Positions 8,518 to 18,203 of a DNA stretch of 22,281 nucleotides are shown here, one piece after another (within the stretch, counting starts at the first letter, position 1; every line of letters begins with the position of its first letter). The stretch is from Larix sibirica (lineage: Eukaryota; Streptophyta; Pinopsida; Pinales; Pinaceae): NCBI GenBank assembly GCA_004151065.3, contig NWUY0300018163.1, forward strand, positions 46,702-68,982. Direction: 5' to 3'. The position numbers and the translations under genes were made by a program. The notes beneath the pieces were generated by a model. It searched no databases, was not told where the DNA came from, and saw only the letters and a program-made list of their open reading frames with translations.

Positions 8518-10680
8518 GAAATAATTTGGAGGTCAAAGAAGTGATGTTCCCAATGTGTGGGTGTTGATGTTTTACATGCTATTTAATTGAGGCAACTTGT
8601 ATTGTTGATTAATAGATAGTTTCCATTTTTGCTTCTCTATTAGGCCTTGGAAGGGGTATTTCTACCCACTATATTGTAGGTTGTTTAAGAGATTGTTATT
8701 ATAAGTATATTTCGGATGTATCTATGCTTGTGCTAACCCTCTTTTGCAAGTTACACCAAGAGAAGCAGTTGGAAGGATCTTTCATCCTTTTCTAGTTATT
8801 TATTTGCATTTGCAGGTTGTCATCCGATAAGATCATGGTTAGCCTTAAGAAACCCTTTCCCTTGTTGGCTCTTTTCTTATGGACTAGCCTCTCTACATAG
8901 TTCTCAAAGTAATCCATTGATCAAAGCTTGAAAAAACACTCTTTTACAAACCCTTATATAACCTTCCCTTATTTCACTCAAATAACATTTTTTTAAATGC
9001 ATGTTTAGTTAGATCGTCTTTTATCAAATTTATATATGTTCTATATCTATTTTATTCATGCATTCTAAATCTAATAAGATTTAAAGTACAGTATTCAGTT
9101 AGATCTACTTAGTACAATTCGATTCCAAGTGGATTAGTCAACATTTTGCTAATTGCCCACTTAAATTATTACACCAGGAATGGTTCTAAGTGTGTTTTGG
9201 TGCACTTTCCACCATTTTTAGCTTGTTGTCCACCCTTTGGATAGTCATAAATTTGTATTATATTGACACTTACATCCATTTAGATTCGCATTTTCACCCC
9301 CTTACATACATGCCTTTGAGTGGTTTTTGTTTTTGTAGGTAAGAGCACACTTTTCAAGGCATCAAAGGAGTGTATTTGCAAGCAACTTTTGATCGCTTCC
9401 CATTAATTTAATTTTTATATTTTGGACAGAAAACACGTAGTCCAATAAAGCAACTCCAATTTAGTTCCCTTGGTTCGATCGGTTCAAGTCGGTTAAATTA
9501 TAATATTCTTTGCATTTTTCGCTCTGCTTCTTCTAGAAAATTGTAAGCTTGATTGTTGGCCATAAGGACCAACAATAAGAACTTCTCATAAGATTCAAGT
9601 TGAGTTTGTAACCAATCCACTAGGGTGGTGGTATCACATCCCCCTACCCCCAGTGTCTCATTTTTCATATTTGTCAATTTTTGCATCTAACTTTGCATGT
9701 TAACTCTATACTAATTCCTAACTTAGATTATACCACATTTCCTTTGGTGATCTAAAATTAACCTTAGATTTTTTAGTCTTCTTTGTTTTCCATTTTAATA
9801 GTATTATATGCTAGTCCATTATGCAAATTTATTTACGCATGTTGTAATTCTAAAAACTTCACATTAAATGAACTTAAAATTAATATCCCCTTGAGACGTA
9901 TTCTAACATCCATAAAGATCCACAGAACTGTCACTTTGTGGGAAAATTCTATAGTCGAGGGACCATACTAGATAGTGACCGTTGGGGGCGATTAGGCTAC
10001 ACCCTCGTTTGGTGTACTGCATTGGACATTCCCTATGACTCTGATCTAGTCCCCTCTTCGTGTGGTACCACACTTGACATCCATACTCATTTCCACATAC
10101 CTTGCGTATATCGAAAACTTCCCTTTCCCCTTAATAATTCACAAGTAACAAACAGTCGATCCCTATGTCAAGCATATTCATAATTCGAAAATCCTCCATT
10201 TAACAAGTAAAGTCAATCTTTTCTCCAACAAGTTCACAATTTGTCTTTGCTTCTACTTTCTAGTAATTAGATAACTTTCCTTTCATTGGCAAATTAATCC
10301 ATAGTTTAGTTTGCAAGTATTTCAAGTTTTGCAATCATATCCTTTTTTCCCAATGGTTAAAGCACTGATCTCTATTATATACATGTTGAAGCTTTGATTT
10401 AATTGATTTAGTTATTGCTTCTTTGATTTACTGGTTAGATATACTGCTAGATTAATTTCCTAGTTTCTTATATTAACTCCTAAGTTGCTTTTTCCAAAGC
10501 AAACATCCTTATATTTTTTAGGGTCTACCTCCCTTGGCTTTTGTTTAGGAGTTGGCCTAAATAGAAGTATTTGAGTGTTGTGGTGATAGATGCACCCAAC
10601 TCGTTGACTTGCCCCCAAGGCCGCTCTAAGTGAGTTGAGATTTTTCTCATGTTCATGTGCGGATCTAGGCAACAACATTT

Positions 10681-10698
10681 TGGTGTTGTTGTTAGGGA
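10681..10698 (+). other. primer binding site, decayed tRNA-Asp type
   Basis: TGGTGTTGTTGTTAGGGA begins three T bases after the 5' LTR. The plant tRNA-Asp complement is TGGCGCCGTTGCCGGGGA. All six differences are C-to-T or G-to-A transitions, as expected from deamination of methylated cytosine. Position and mutation type together make this a strong call despite only 12 of 18 matches. Confidence 0.85.
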
Positions 10699-11179
10699 AT
10701 TTTTTTTTTTATCACCCGCATAATTAACGACCTTATTTTTTCTTGTTTCTTACTTTGTTTGATGAAAGCTTTAGATTAGATCTTTAACATTTTCATCTGG
10801 TGACTCCACTACTTTTTTTTCAATTTTCTAACAAGTAATTTACAAAAAAAATTGTGGGAGATTATTGTTGCATATTTATCTTTCTCACATGGCGACTCCA
10901 TGAAGGGATGAAACCATGTTCCTCACAAGTTTTGAATATTTATTGTGTGTAGAGATAAGCACATGCGACACCTTGAAAAACTCTTTGAATCTCATTATTG
11001 ATAACTCCACTATAATGATTTGGTACGATGTATGAATCTAGTGCATTGTTATAACCTCATTTAAAGATATATTCCATATTTGATGATCATTGGGGCATAC
11101 AAAGGGAATTCCATTGGATGGAATTTCTAGGTGTCCCTTGATTCCCAATTGAAGGATTTGATTTGTCTATAGTGTATGA
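10699..11179 (+). other. inner element leader, untranslated
   Basis: This is an AT-rich leader with stops in all frames. It contains two sequences resembling a tRNA-Arg primer site: TGGTGACTCCACT at 10798-10810 and TGGCGACTCCA at 10890-10900, plus a weaker ATAACTCCACT near 11000. They are too far from the LTR to act as the main primer site. Confidence 0.6.
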
Positions 11180-12404
11180 TTTAACTCTAGCATATATGAC
11201 ATCACTGATCCACCCGACGTTCACATTACATCCTTCATCAAAGTTGTGACCGATTTCAATATATTTCATGAAGATGATTTGATGAGGGTATTGTTTTTTA
11301 CTTTCAAGGATGATGATATAGATTGGGTTGATGGATTTGGTTTCAAAGAAAGATCTTCAATAGAATATTTTTTCAAGAAATTTCTCCGTGAGTGGACTTA
11401 TGAAGACAATTACAAGATTGAGGAGGTTAGTAAAGAATTTATTACCCGCATTCCTAAAAGAAATAGAGCACATCTTGATTCAAAAGGAGAAAGCAAGGGT
11501 GAAAAGATCATTGAGGATACTATGGAAATCCTACCTAAGGAAACATGTCAAATTTCATAGAAAGAATCCCTTGCAAAAGGTCATGAAGTAATTCATGATG
11601 AGGTCTGTGAGGTGCATGTTGGCACTCCTATTTGTTCTCCTCATAGTGATGAGGGTTTGGTAAGCTTGTCCCCTTTTCATATTTTTGGAACCAAGTTGTC
11701 TAGGGATGATAATTGTGAACATGAAGAGGATAGGGGAAACCAAGGGTATGTTACTACTAATGAGGACTCCCATAATTTTGATAAATATTTGGATGACAAT
11801 TATTGGACATTTTTGGAAAAAACCCATTTTTAATGTATCCAGAGAAGGGAGTCTTAATTTTGAAGCCTTTGGAAAACTTGGTTTTGAAGAGGCACACTCA
11901 TACTATTCCTATGATCATTTCCAACAATACACAAGTACTAATGATACAAACTTGGGATAACAGTTCACTTTCATTGGTAAAATAGATTTGATGCAACCCA
12001 TGGAGGGTCATTTTTAGCCATTGTCTTCACATGCAAAAGTTTATAATGATTTGGAGCAACCTAGTGCTAATATTATTACATATATTTTTCAGTTGATAAG
12101 CCTTACCCTTTTGTATAAGTGTGAGGGTTTTTGTTGGTTGCCTCATAATACAAATGTTTTTGCAAGCCTCATCCAATGTTGGATAGAAGAATCTTCCAAG
12201 GAGACTCACCATTCTTAACAGGGGTTTGATTATATTGCACATACCTGTGATCTCATGTTCTACCCTCCCATCATAAAGATTCCAACAGGTTTGCATCTAA
12301 TGATTAATGTATCATTGTTTTGGTTGTTAACCAAACATAAGGGAAGAAGCTTTAACATTGATAAAATGTTGAGGTATCTACATTGGATTTATGATTTCAC
12401 TTAA
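11180..12404 (+). pseudogene. gag-like coding relic of inner element
   Basis: A plus-strand frame is open from 11180 and continues to 11833, broken once by TAG at 11558-11560. It then shifts frame and continues to the stop at 12402-12404, with further stops at 11958, 12015 and 12216. The part at about 11216-11410 resembles the plant Retrotrans_gag domain: HITSFIKV, a helix ending in EDDLMRV, then LFFTFKDDDIDW, SSIEYFFKKFLREW. These correspond in order to the usual HI.F, D..LRLF.SL.G.A..W and S...F...FL.RW blocks. No zinc knuckle (CX2CX4HX4C) and no protease DSG or DTG motif was found. The second part, ending in KHKGRSFNIDKMLRYLHWIY, is not recognised. Gag forms virus-like particles that package element RNA in the cytoplasm; this copy cannot encode a full protein. 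Confidence 0.65.
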
Positions 12405-12678
12405 AAAATTACTTCATCTCATGCATAGAGTAGGATAAATAAGCTCCTTAGCATGAGCATTTAATTTCAGTTATTACATTTTATGTACTTAGAAATGGTA
12501 GTTTTTATTTGTTAGTTAGTTTCATTTTCTATTAATGAAGCTGGTATTTCATTTGGATGGTTTTTATATGAACATGTGCTACTGAAGGTTTGCTTGTCAA
12601 TATTGAAGTGTTTTTATAGGTCACAAATTGGAGATTTTGGATTCTCAACCGCTTTCCAAATATCAAGCACACATCCCC
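12405..12678 (+). other. 3' untranslated part of inner element
   Basis: No coding frame is preserved between the gag-like relic and the 3' LTR. No pol remnant is visible. The minus-strand open frame at 12532-12792 crosses the LTR boundary and is a chance frame. Confidence 0.5.
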
Positions 12679-12687
12679 AAGTAGGAG
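12679..12687 (+). other. candidate polypurine tract of inner element
   Basis: AAGTAGGAG lies five bases before the TGTTACC start of the 3' LTR. It is short and interrupted by one T, so it is called mainly from position. Confidence 0.4.
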
Positions 12688-12692
12688 CCAGT

Positions 12693-15558
12693 TGTTACCA
12701 CCTAGTTTGCACACAATGAACAACATATAGAAGACATCAACCAACAAGGGACCTTTCAGTTCCCCAACCATATCAAGTAGTCTTATTCCCATCGCATGTC
12801 ATTTTTCACTTCCTTTTCGATGGTCAAAGGAAGTTGTTCATAATTGTTTTACATCCATTACATATGTAAAAGGGCTAGCCCCAGTGAGTCACTCACGTTA
12901 TGACAACTTTGGATTTTTTTTTTAACTAGATGAATTTAGATCCTAGTGATCAAAGTTTATCCTAGTTTTTTCACTCACACCTCCAAAGCCAAAGTGTGTT
13001 ATAGCATAGGTTCCTTAGGTCGGTTTCTAAGTCCTTATGGTTTGATGTCAAAATCAAAGTCACGCATCATGTCCCTAGCAACATGTGTGACCTTTTAGGT
13101 ACCTTGGGGGGGGGTAAAAATGACAAGGAACTATGTAAAGAGGAGTTAAGGGGGTCAAATATTGAAAAAGGAATATTTTGGGCATCTCCCCCCTCAAAGA
13201 GGGTGCATGCAGGTATTTTCCCTCATCTAAGGGATAAATGTGGTGCCTTGTCCTCACCATGCATGTGTTTCATGATCAACATTGAGATATCCTCCCAAAG
13301 GTTGCACCCTTAGCCTCCTCATAAGTAATCTCCTAGATTTGGCATCGACTCTCAATTTTTTGCATGGAATATCCACCAAAAGGGAGTCCCCTCACCTAAA
13401 TTTGGAGTTAAATCCAAAGGTGGCACATGTCTCTTGATTTGCATGAGATCCTCCTTCTAGGTGTGGCACATATCTCTTGAATTGCATGGATCTTCTCCTA
13501 TATGTGACACTTGGTGGCCTACTCAAGCTTAGTTCACTTAAATATTGGCTTAATTTCTCTTAGAGGTGGTGCATTAGGGTTTTGGGGAGCTCCTACATGT
13601 ATCTATGCTTGTGCTAACGCTCTTTTTCAAGTTACACCAAGAGAAGTCGTTGGAAGGATCTTTCATCCATTTATAATTATTTATTTGCATTTGCAGGTTC
13701 TCATTCAATAAGCAGATCATGGTTAACCTTGAGCAACCCTTTCCCTTGTTCGACCTTTTCTTGTGGACTAATCCCTCTACACAGTTTTGGAAGCAATCCA
13801 TTGATCGAAGCTTGAACAAACACTCTTCTACAAACCGTTCTATAACCTTCCCTTATTTCACTCAAATCAAAATGTTTTAAATGCATGTTTAGCTAGATCT
13901 TATTTGATCAAAGTTATATATGTTCTAGATATGTTTTATTCATGCATGCTAGATCTAATCATCTTTAAAGTACATTATTCAATTACATCTAGTTAGTATT
14001 AGTTGATTCCAAGTGGCTTAGTCAACATTTGGCTAATTTCCCACTTAGACTTGTACCTTAGGAGTGGTCCTAAGTGTGTTTCAGTGCACTTTCCACCATT
14101 TTTAGTTCGTCGTCCACACTTTGGAAAGCCATAAATTTGTACGATACATGCACTTACATTAATTTAGATTCACATTTTAATCCCCTTATATACATGCCTT
14201 TGAGTGGTTTTTGTTTTGCAAGTAATACCACTAAATTTTTCTTGCTTCCCATTAATTTAATTTGCATATTTTGGACAGAAAACATGCATTCCATAAAATA
14301 ATCCCCAATCTAGTCCCCTTGGTTCGGTCAAATCAAGTTGGCAAACATATAATATTGTTTGCATTTTTCACTCTGCTTCTTCCATAAAATTGTAAACTTT
14401 CCTATTGGCCATAAGGACCAATAGTAAGCACTTCTTAGATGCTCTGATTCAAGTTTGTAACCAATTCAGTAGGGTGGTGATATCACATACCCCCTACCCC
14501 CCGTATCTCATTTTTTTGCATTTTTCGATTTTTGCATCTAAATTTGCATGCTAACTCTATACTAATTCCTAACTTAGATTAGACCACATTTCCTTCAGTG
14601 CTCTAAAATTAACCTTAGATTTTCTAGTCTTCTTTATTTTCCATTTTAATATTACTGCATGCTAGTTCATTATGCTCATTTATTTATGCATGTTGTAATT
14701 CTCCAATTAATTCCATCTAAAGATTCATCCTAAAACACTTCACATTAGCTAAACTTAAAATTAATCTTCACTAGAGGCGTATTCTGGTGTCCATAAAGAT
14801 CCACAGAATTGTCACTTCATGGGAAAATTCTACAGTTGAGGGACCATACAAGGTGGTGATCGTTGGGATCCATCAAGCTACACCCTCGTTTGGTGTATTT
14901 TGTTGGACATTCCTCTCAACTCTGATCTAGTCCCCTCTTCATGTGGTACCATAGTTGACATCCAAACTCGTTTCCACGTACCTTGTGTATATCGAAAACT
15001 CTCCTCCCCCCTTAATAATTCACAAATAACAATCAGTTGATCCCTACATCAAGTAGGTTCACAATTCGATGACCCTCCATTTAACAACTAAAGTCAATCC
15101 TCACTCCAGTGAGTTCACAATTTGACTTTGCGTCCACTTTCTAGTAATTAGATAACTTTCCTTTCTATTGGTAAATTAACATAGTTTAGCTTGCAAATAT
15201 TTCAAGTTCTGCAATCTTATCCTTTTTCCCCATTGGTTAAAGCATTAATCTCTATTATATACATGTTTAAGCTTTAATTTACTTGATTTAGTGATTGCTT
15301 CTTTGATTTAATGGTTAGATATACTACTAAATTAATTTCCTAGTTTATTTTATTAACTCCCAAGTCGCTTTTTTCCAAAGCAACCATCCTTAGATTTTTT
15401 AGGGTCTCCCTCCCTTGGATTTTGTTTAGGAGTTGACCTAAAAAGAAGGAGTTGAGCGTTGTGGTGATAATTGCACTCAACTTGTTGAATTGCCCCCAAG
15501 GCCGCTCTCATTGAATTGATATTTTTCTCACATTCATTTTGGGATCTAGGAGGAAACA
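12693..15558 (+). repeat. 3' LTR of inner element, 2866 bp, internally deleted
   Basis: It starts TGTTACCACCTAG and ends GGATCTAGGAGGAAACA. It matches the 5' LTR throughout except for a 363-bp loss joined at ATGT (13597-13600). ATGT flanks the corresponding segment in the 5' LTR at 8353-8356 and 8716-8719. The lost part held the TATA box and AATAAA. A retrotransposon cannot normally complete replication with that part missing, so the loss is best placed after insertion. Confidence 0.92.
13414..13513. repeat. U3 subrepeats in 3' LTR, about 42 bp period
   Basis: Units begin near 13414, 13456 and 13498, matching the three in the 5' LTR. They therefore predate the insertion of this copy. Confidence 0.6.
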
Positions 15559-15563
15559 CATTA
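15559..15563. repeat. right target site duplication of inner element (CATTA)
   Basis: CATTA directly follows the AACA terminus and is identical to 7443-7447. The outer copia-type sequence resumes after it. Confidence 0.92.
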
Positions 15564-17979
15564 CACACTAATGGAACTACTCCCATTGACTGGGTGGTTT
15601 GCATAGTTTTGTTGGTGCCCACATTCTTGTGATACCAAATCACATAACTATCTATAGCAATCTACCTCTTACTTTGTTCAATGGTATGAATTACTAGAGT
15701 ATTGTGATTATTGGTTTGTGTGTACAAATGCTCAATTAAACATTATGATAGTCCAAAATACCATCATTTGTTGCTATATATAGTCCCCATCCATGCCTAA
15801 CTAATACCCACATCCATTCATCTCTATGTTGTTGGTGTAATTAACGAATTGGATACTCACATCATTTGAATTCCTTGTTTAAATTCCACTAGCAAATAAA
15901 ATCGTTGGCTAGAAAATTCTATTGATAACTATAGCCATATGTCCAGATGCTTGTTACTTGTTTGAGTGTAGATATTTAATTCATGATAAGTGGCTTCCTT
16001 TTTCTGTATTGGCTGAGTGAATGCACCTGCAACCATGATGCCTAGTTTGATTGGGATTTGGTACATGCTATGAATTTTGGTGAGTTATTTCATTTAAAGT
16101 GTAGGGGTTGAGATCTTGACAAGTGTAGAGTTTAATATTCAACAATATTGAGCATTGGCTCAACATAGTAGTGTGGGACATCTATAAGATTTGGTGTTTC
16201 CAAGTATTGGTCTGCTTGAGCTCTTGATCGATTGGTATCCCAACTTTAAACTAGGGTTGGTAATATACAAATTTATATAATATGTCTTCCAACCAACTAT
16301 TGGTGCATACATTCAAACATGGTGAATTCTAGGAAAAAAATGTGGTTAATTGAAATGAGTTACAACATACATCGATTTGTAGACTTGTAGCATATCTCAA
16401 GAAATTTTTTGATTAATAATTGTTGGTAAAACATTCTTATATCCTATATCAATTCAACTCCAAAATCAACAATATTTGTAACTTGTAAATAGTCATTTTT
16501 GCAAGTTTACTTGTATTTTGGTACTTGTAATAGTTATTTTTGTGAGTATCAAATGAAAATTAAGTTGAATTGTATCAAGTGCATTCTCAATAGAAACTAA
16601 CACCCTTCATTTTCTAGGTTGAAATTTCAATTGTTGAGTCTTATTGCTAAAGGGCGGAGTTGGAAAAAACCCTATGAGGTCTTAGTTAGTCTTTCAAATG
16701 GATCAAGCTAAAACATTATTAGGCTTACTAAACACTCTACTAATCATCGTTGTTGAGGATATAATCACAATCAACTAATAAAATCTCCAATCAGTTCTAA
16801 CTTGTTCTCAAGATTCAAAATCCAGAGTGTAACTTCTTCAGACTCAATTACAACTCCAACATGTTGAAATACAATGAAGAAATCAACATTATGAACTATT
16901 TCTTGTTTAGAGAAACCCTCTTTTTGAATCTGATAATGATCCCTATCAACAACCTGCACATGCTCAACTTAGTGAAACCACTTTAGAAGTAGTTTCAGAT
17001 GAAGATGAAGTTTATCATGAATAGGTTCAACTTACTCTTTCCAAATCCATCATCAAAGCTTGAGAAGAAACTAGGAAAAAAACACAAAACATGACTTGGA
17101 ATGATAAGGAAGCGACCTTTCATATTTATTATTCTAGACCAATCCAGTTTCAAATTTTTGGATTCCTTCTAGAAGATTGATCTTCACTTGTTCCAGTTCA
17201 ACATCAATGCCAACATTGTCATCGAATTGACCACATGGAGGATCAGGTTTTTGATCTCCATCATTTCTAGTATTGCAAGAAGCATAATCATTCTTCAGAT
17301 ATATGTTCAACACTAAATAAACATGGAAGATTAAAGATTCATTGTGTGTGGATCAATTCTTAGCAATGGTCATCAATAACGAAGAAGATATATCAGTCAT
17401 ATTGAAGAATTCAGTCTCAAGTATTAACACATTTTACAATAGAAAGTATTCATATTTCTCACCTTGTACATGATAGGGGAATGCCATTGATTGATAGTTA
17501 TGATTCAAGTTTCGAAGCCCTATCAATCATACAAATTGCTTAGTAAGTATACTTTTACATTGAAAGAACAAGCGAGCCTAAGCTAGATCCAAAACTAGAG
17601 CCAATAGAGAGAGCCTCAAGCCATATCCAAAGAAAGAGTTAGAGTTGTATCTAGGAGCCAAAGTTAGAGCCATGTTCCAGAGAATCTCTAGGTTTGTTGG
17701 CATTCTAAACCACCATTTAGTAGAAGACATCAACTATTGCTAGCTATGTGTTTGTGGTCATACAAAACCACTATTTAGTATAATACATCATATTCTACTA
17801 GCAATTAATGGTTTTTTATCATCCCAAAAGCACCAATTCAAAGAGCACTTTAGTGATATCACATCTTCACCTACTTGGCATATGATCAGATTTGAAATGT
17901 CCAACCATTGGCAGTTATCCTCTTCCAAATTTTGGCTCTCTTTCAAAAAGATGCTTGGACTCACAAACACCCCTTCAAA
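15564..17979 (+). other. right internal piece of outer copia-type element, no pol motif found
   Basis: This piece should hold pol if the element were complete. I looked for the usual copia landmarks (integrase HHCC and DDE blocks, YVDD, the DWAGD and TRRSTSG blocks, KHI) and found none. Plus-strand stretches of charged sequence occur, for example around 16940-17030, where one frame reads QLSETTLEVVSDEDEVYHE before a stop; they could be a worn coding relic of unknown kind. A diverged 58-bp tandem pair lies at 17708-17823 near the polypurine tract. Minus-strand open frames at 16771-16959 and 17788-17970 look like chance frames. Confidence 0.5.
17708..17823. repeat. diverged 58-bp tandem pair
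   Basis: Both 17708-17765 and 17766-17823 begin AACCAC(C/T)ATTTAGTA, continue with ACATCA and CTAGC, then diverge. The similarity is moderate and weaker in the second half. Confidence 0.5.
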
Positions 17980-17991
17980 TTGAGGGGGGGA
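17980..17991 (+). other. polypurine tract of outer copia-type element
   Basis: TTGAGGGGGGGA lies directly before the TGTGGAAAC start of the 3' LTR. A G-rich tract at this spot primes plus-strand synthesis in LTR elements. It confirms the 3' LTR boundary and orientation. Confidence 0.85.
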
Positions 17992-18198
17992 TGTGGAAAC
18001 CTAATTCTTAAGGTTACAATAAAATATATTGTTTTATTATTACTATTCATATGAAGAGTCATTAATGAACAGGAAGAGTCATGATTTCCAAGAGACCTCT
18101 TGGAATATGAAATAAAGGGTGACACCTCAATGTACTTATATGTGATTTATCTGAATGAAATACAATTCACACTCAGCTTTATTGAGGCTTAACCTAAT
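17992..18198 (+). repeat. 3' LTR of outer copia-type element
   Basis: It begins TGTGGAAACCTAATTCTT and ends near GGCTTAACCTAAT. The landmarks of the 5' LTR recur in the same order, including the palindrome at 18086-18105. The last base or two are uncertain because the expected CA end has mutated. Confidence 0.8.
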
Positions 18199-18203
18199 AG
18201 TTA
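18199..18203. repeat. candidate right target site duplication of outer element (AGTTA)
   Basis: AGTTA here matches 6186-6190. See the left copy for the uncertainty about the LTR end. Confidence 0.5.

Larger units (their letters stand above)
7448..10677 (+). repeat. 5' LTR of inner element, 3230 bp
   Basis: The LTR runs from TGTTACCACC to GGATCTAGGCAACAACA. It aligns along its whole length with 12693-15558 except for 363 bp (8357-8719 in one placement) present only here. That extra part contains the TATA box and the AATAAA signal. The implied layout is a U3 of about 1.0 kb, a short R of under 100 bp and a U5 of about 2.1 kb. Short open frames inside it (such as 7917-8159 and 9938-10183) are not kept intact in the other copy and are not genes. 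Confidence 0.92.
7448..15558 (+). mobile_element. inner LTR retrotransposon with giant LTRs, gag-only Ty3/gypsy-like derivative
   Basis: Two long direct repeats (7448-10677 and 12693-15558) start TGTTACCACC and end AACA. They are flanked by a perfect CATTA duplication. A tRNA-Asp-type primer binding site begins three bases after the 5' LTR, and a purine-rich AAGTAGGAG lies just before the 3' LTR. The internal region is 2015 bp and carries only a broken gag-like frame, too small for protease, reverse transcriptase, RNase H and integrase. This layout matches non-autonomous plant elements known as LARD or TR-GAG, which must use enzymes from a relative. The tRNA-Asp primer is typical of Athila-type Ty3/gypsy lineages, so that affinity is likely but not proven. 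The LTRs agree at roughly 85 percent in by-eye samples. Confidence 0.9.
6191..18198 (+). mobile_element. outer LTR retrotransposon, Ty1/copia type, interrupted by a nested element
   Basis: Two related sequences of 213 bp (6191-6403) and 207 bp (17992-18198) stand in direct orientation. The first is followed one base later by a primer binding site for initiator tRNA-Met, and the second is directly preceded by a G-rich polypurine tract. Short LTRs with this primer type are typical of Ty1/copia elements, which is family knowledge. Removing the nested insertion with one CATTA copy (8116 bp) leaves about 3.9 kb, shorter than a complete copia element. I cannot find integrase, reverse transcriptase or RNase H motifs in the two internal pieces, so it was probably non-autonomous or has decayed beyond recognition. 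By eye the LTRs agree at roughly three quarters of positions, meaning an old insertion. Confidence 0.8.

Noticed and set aside
10460-10678. Minus-strand open frame in the 5' LTR with a matching frame in the 3' LTR (15353-15643), sharing RAALGA and TPKQ peptides
   Set aside because: The two copies come from one LTR sequence, so similarity is expected. Amino acid changes are as frequent as base changes, with no sign of selection for protein, and the frames run antisense to the element.
11555-11827. 90-codon minus-strand open frame opposite the gag-like relic
   Set aside because: It is antisense to a plus-strand frame with recognisable gag features and is its shadow.
7448-15558. CRISPR array or prokaryotic operon structure
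   Set aside because: No regularly spaced identical repeats with unique spacers, no ribosome binding sites with compact genes, and clear plant retrotransposon signals instead.
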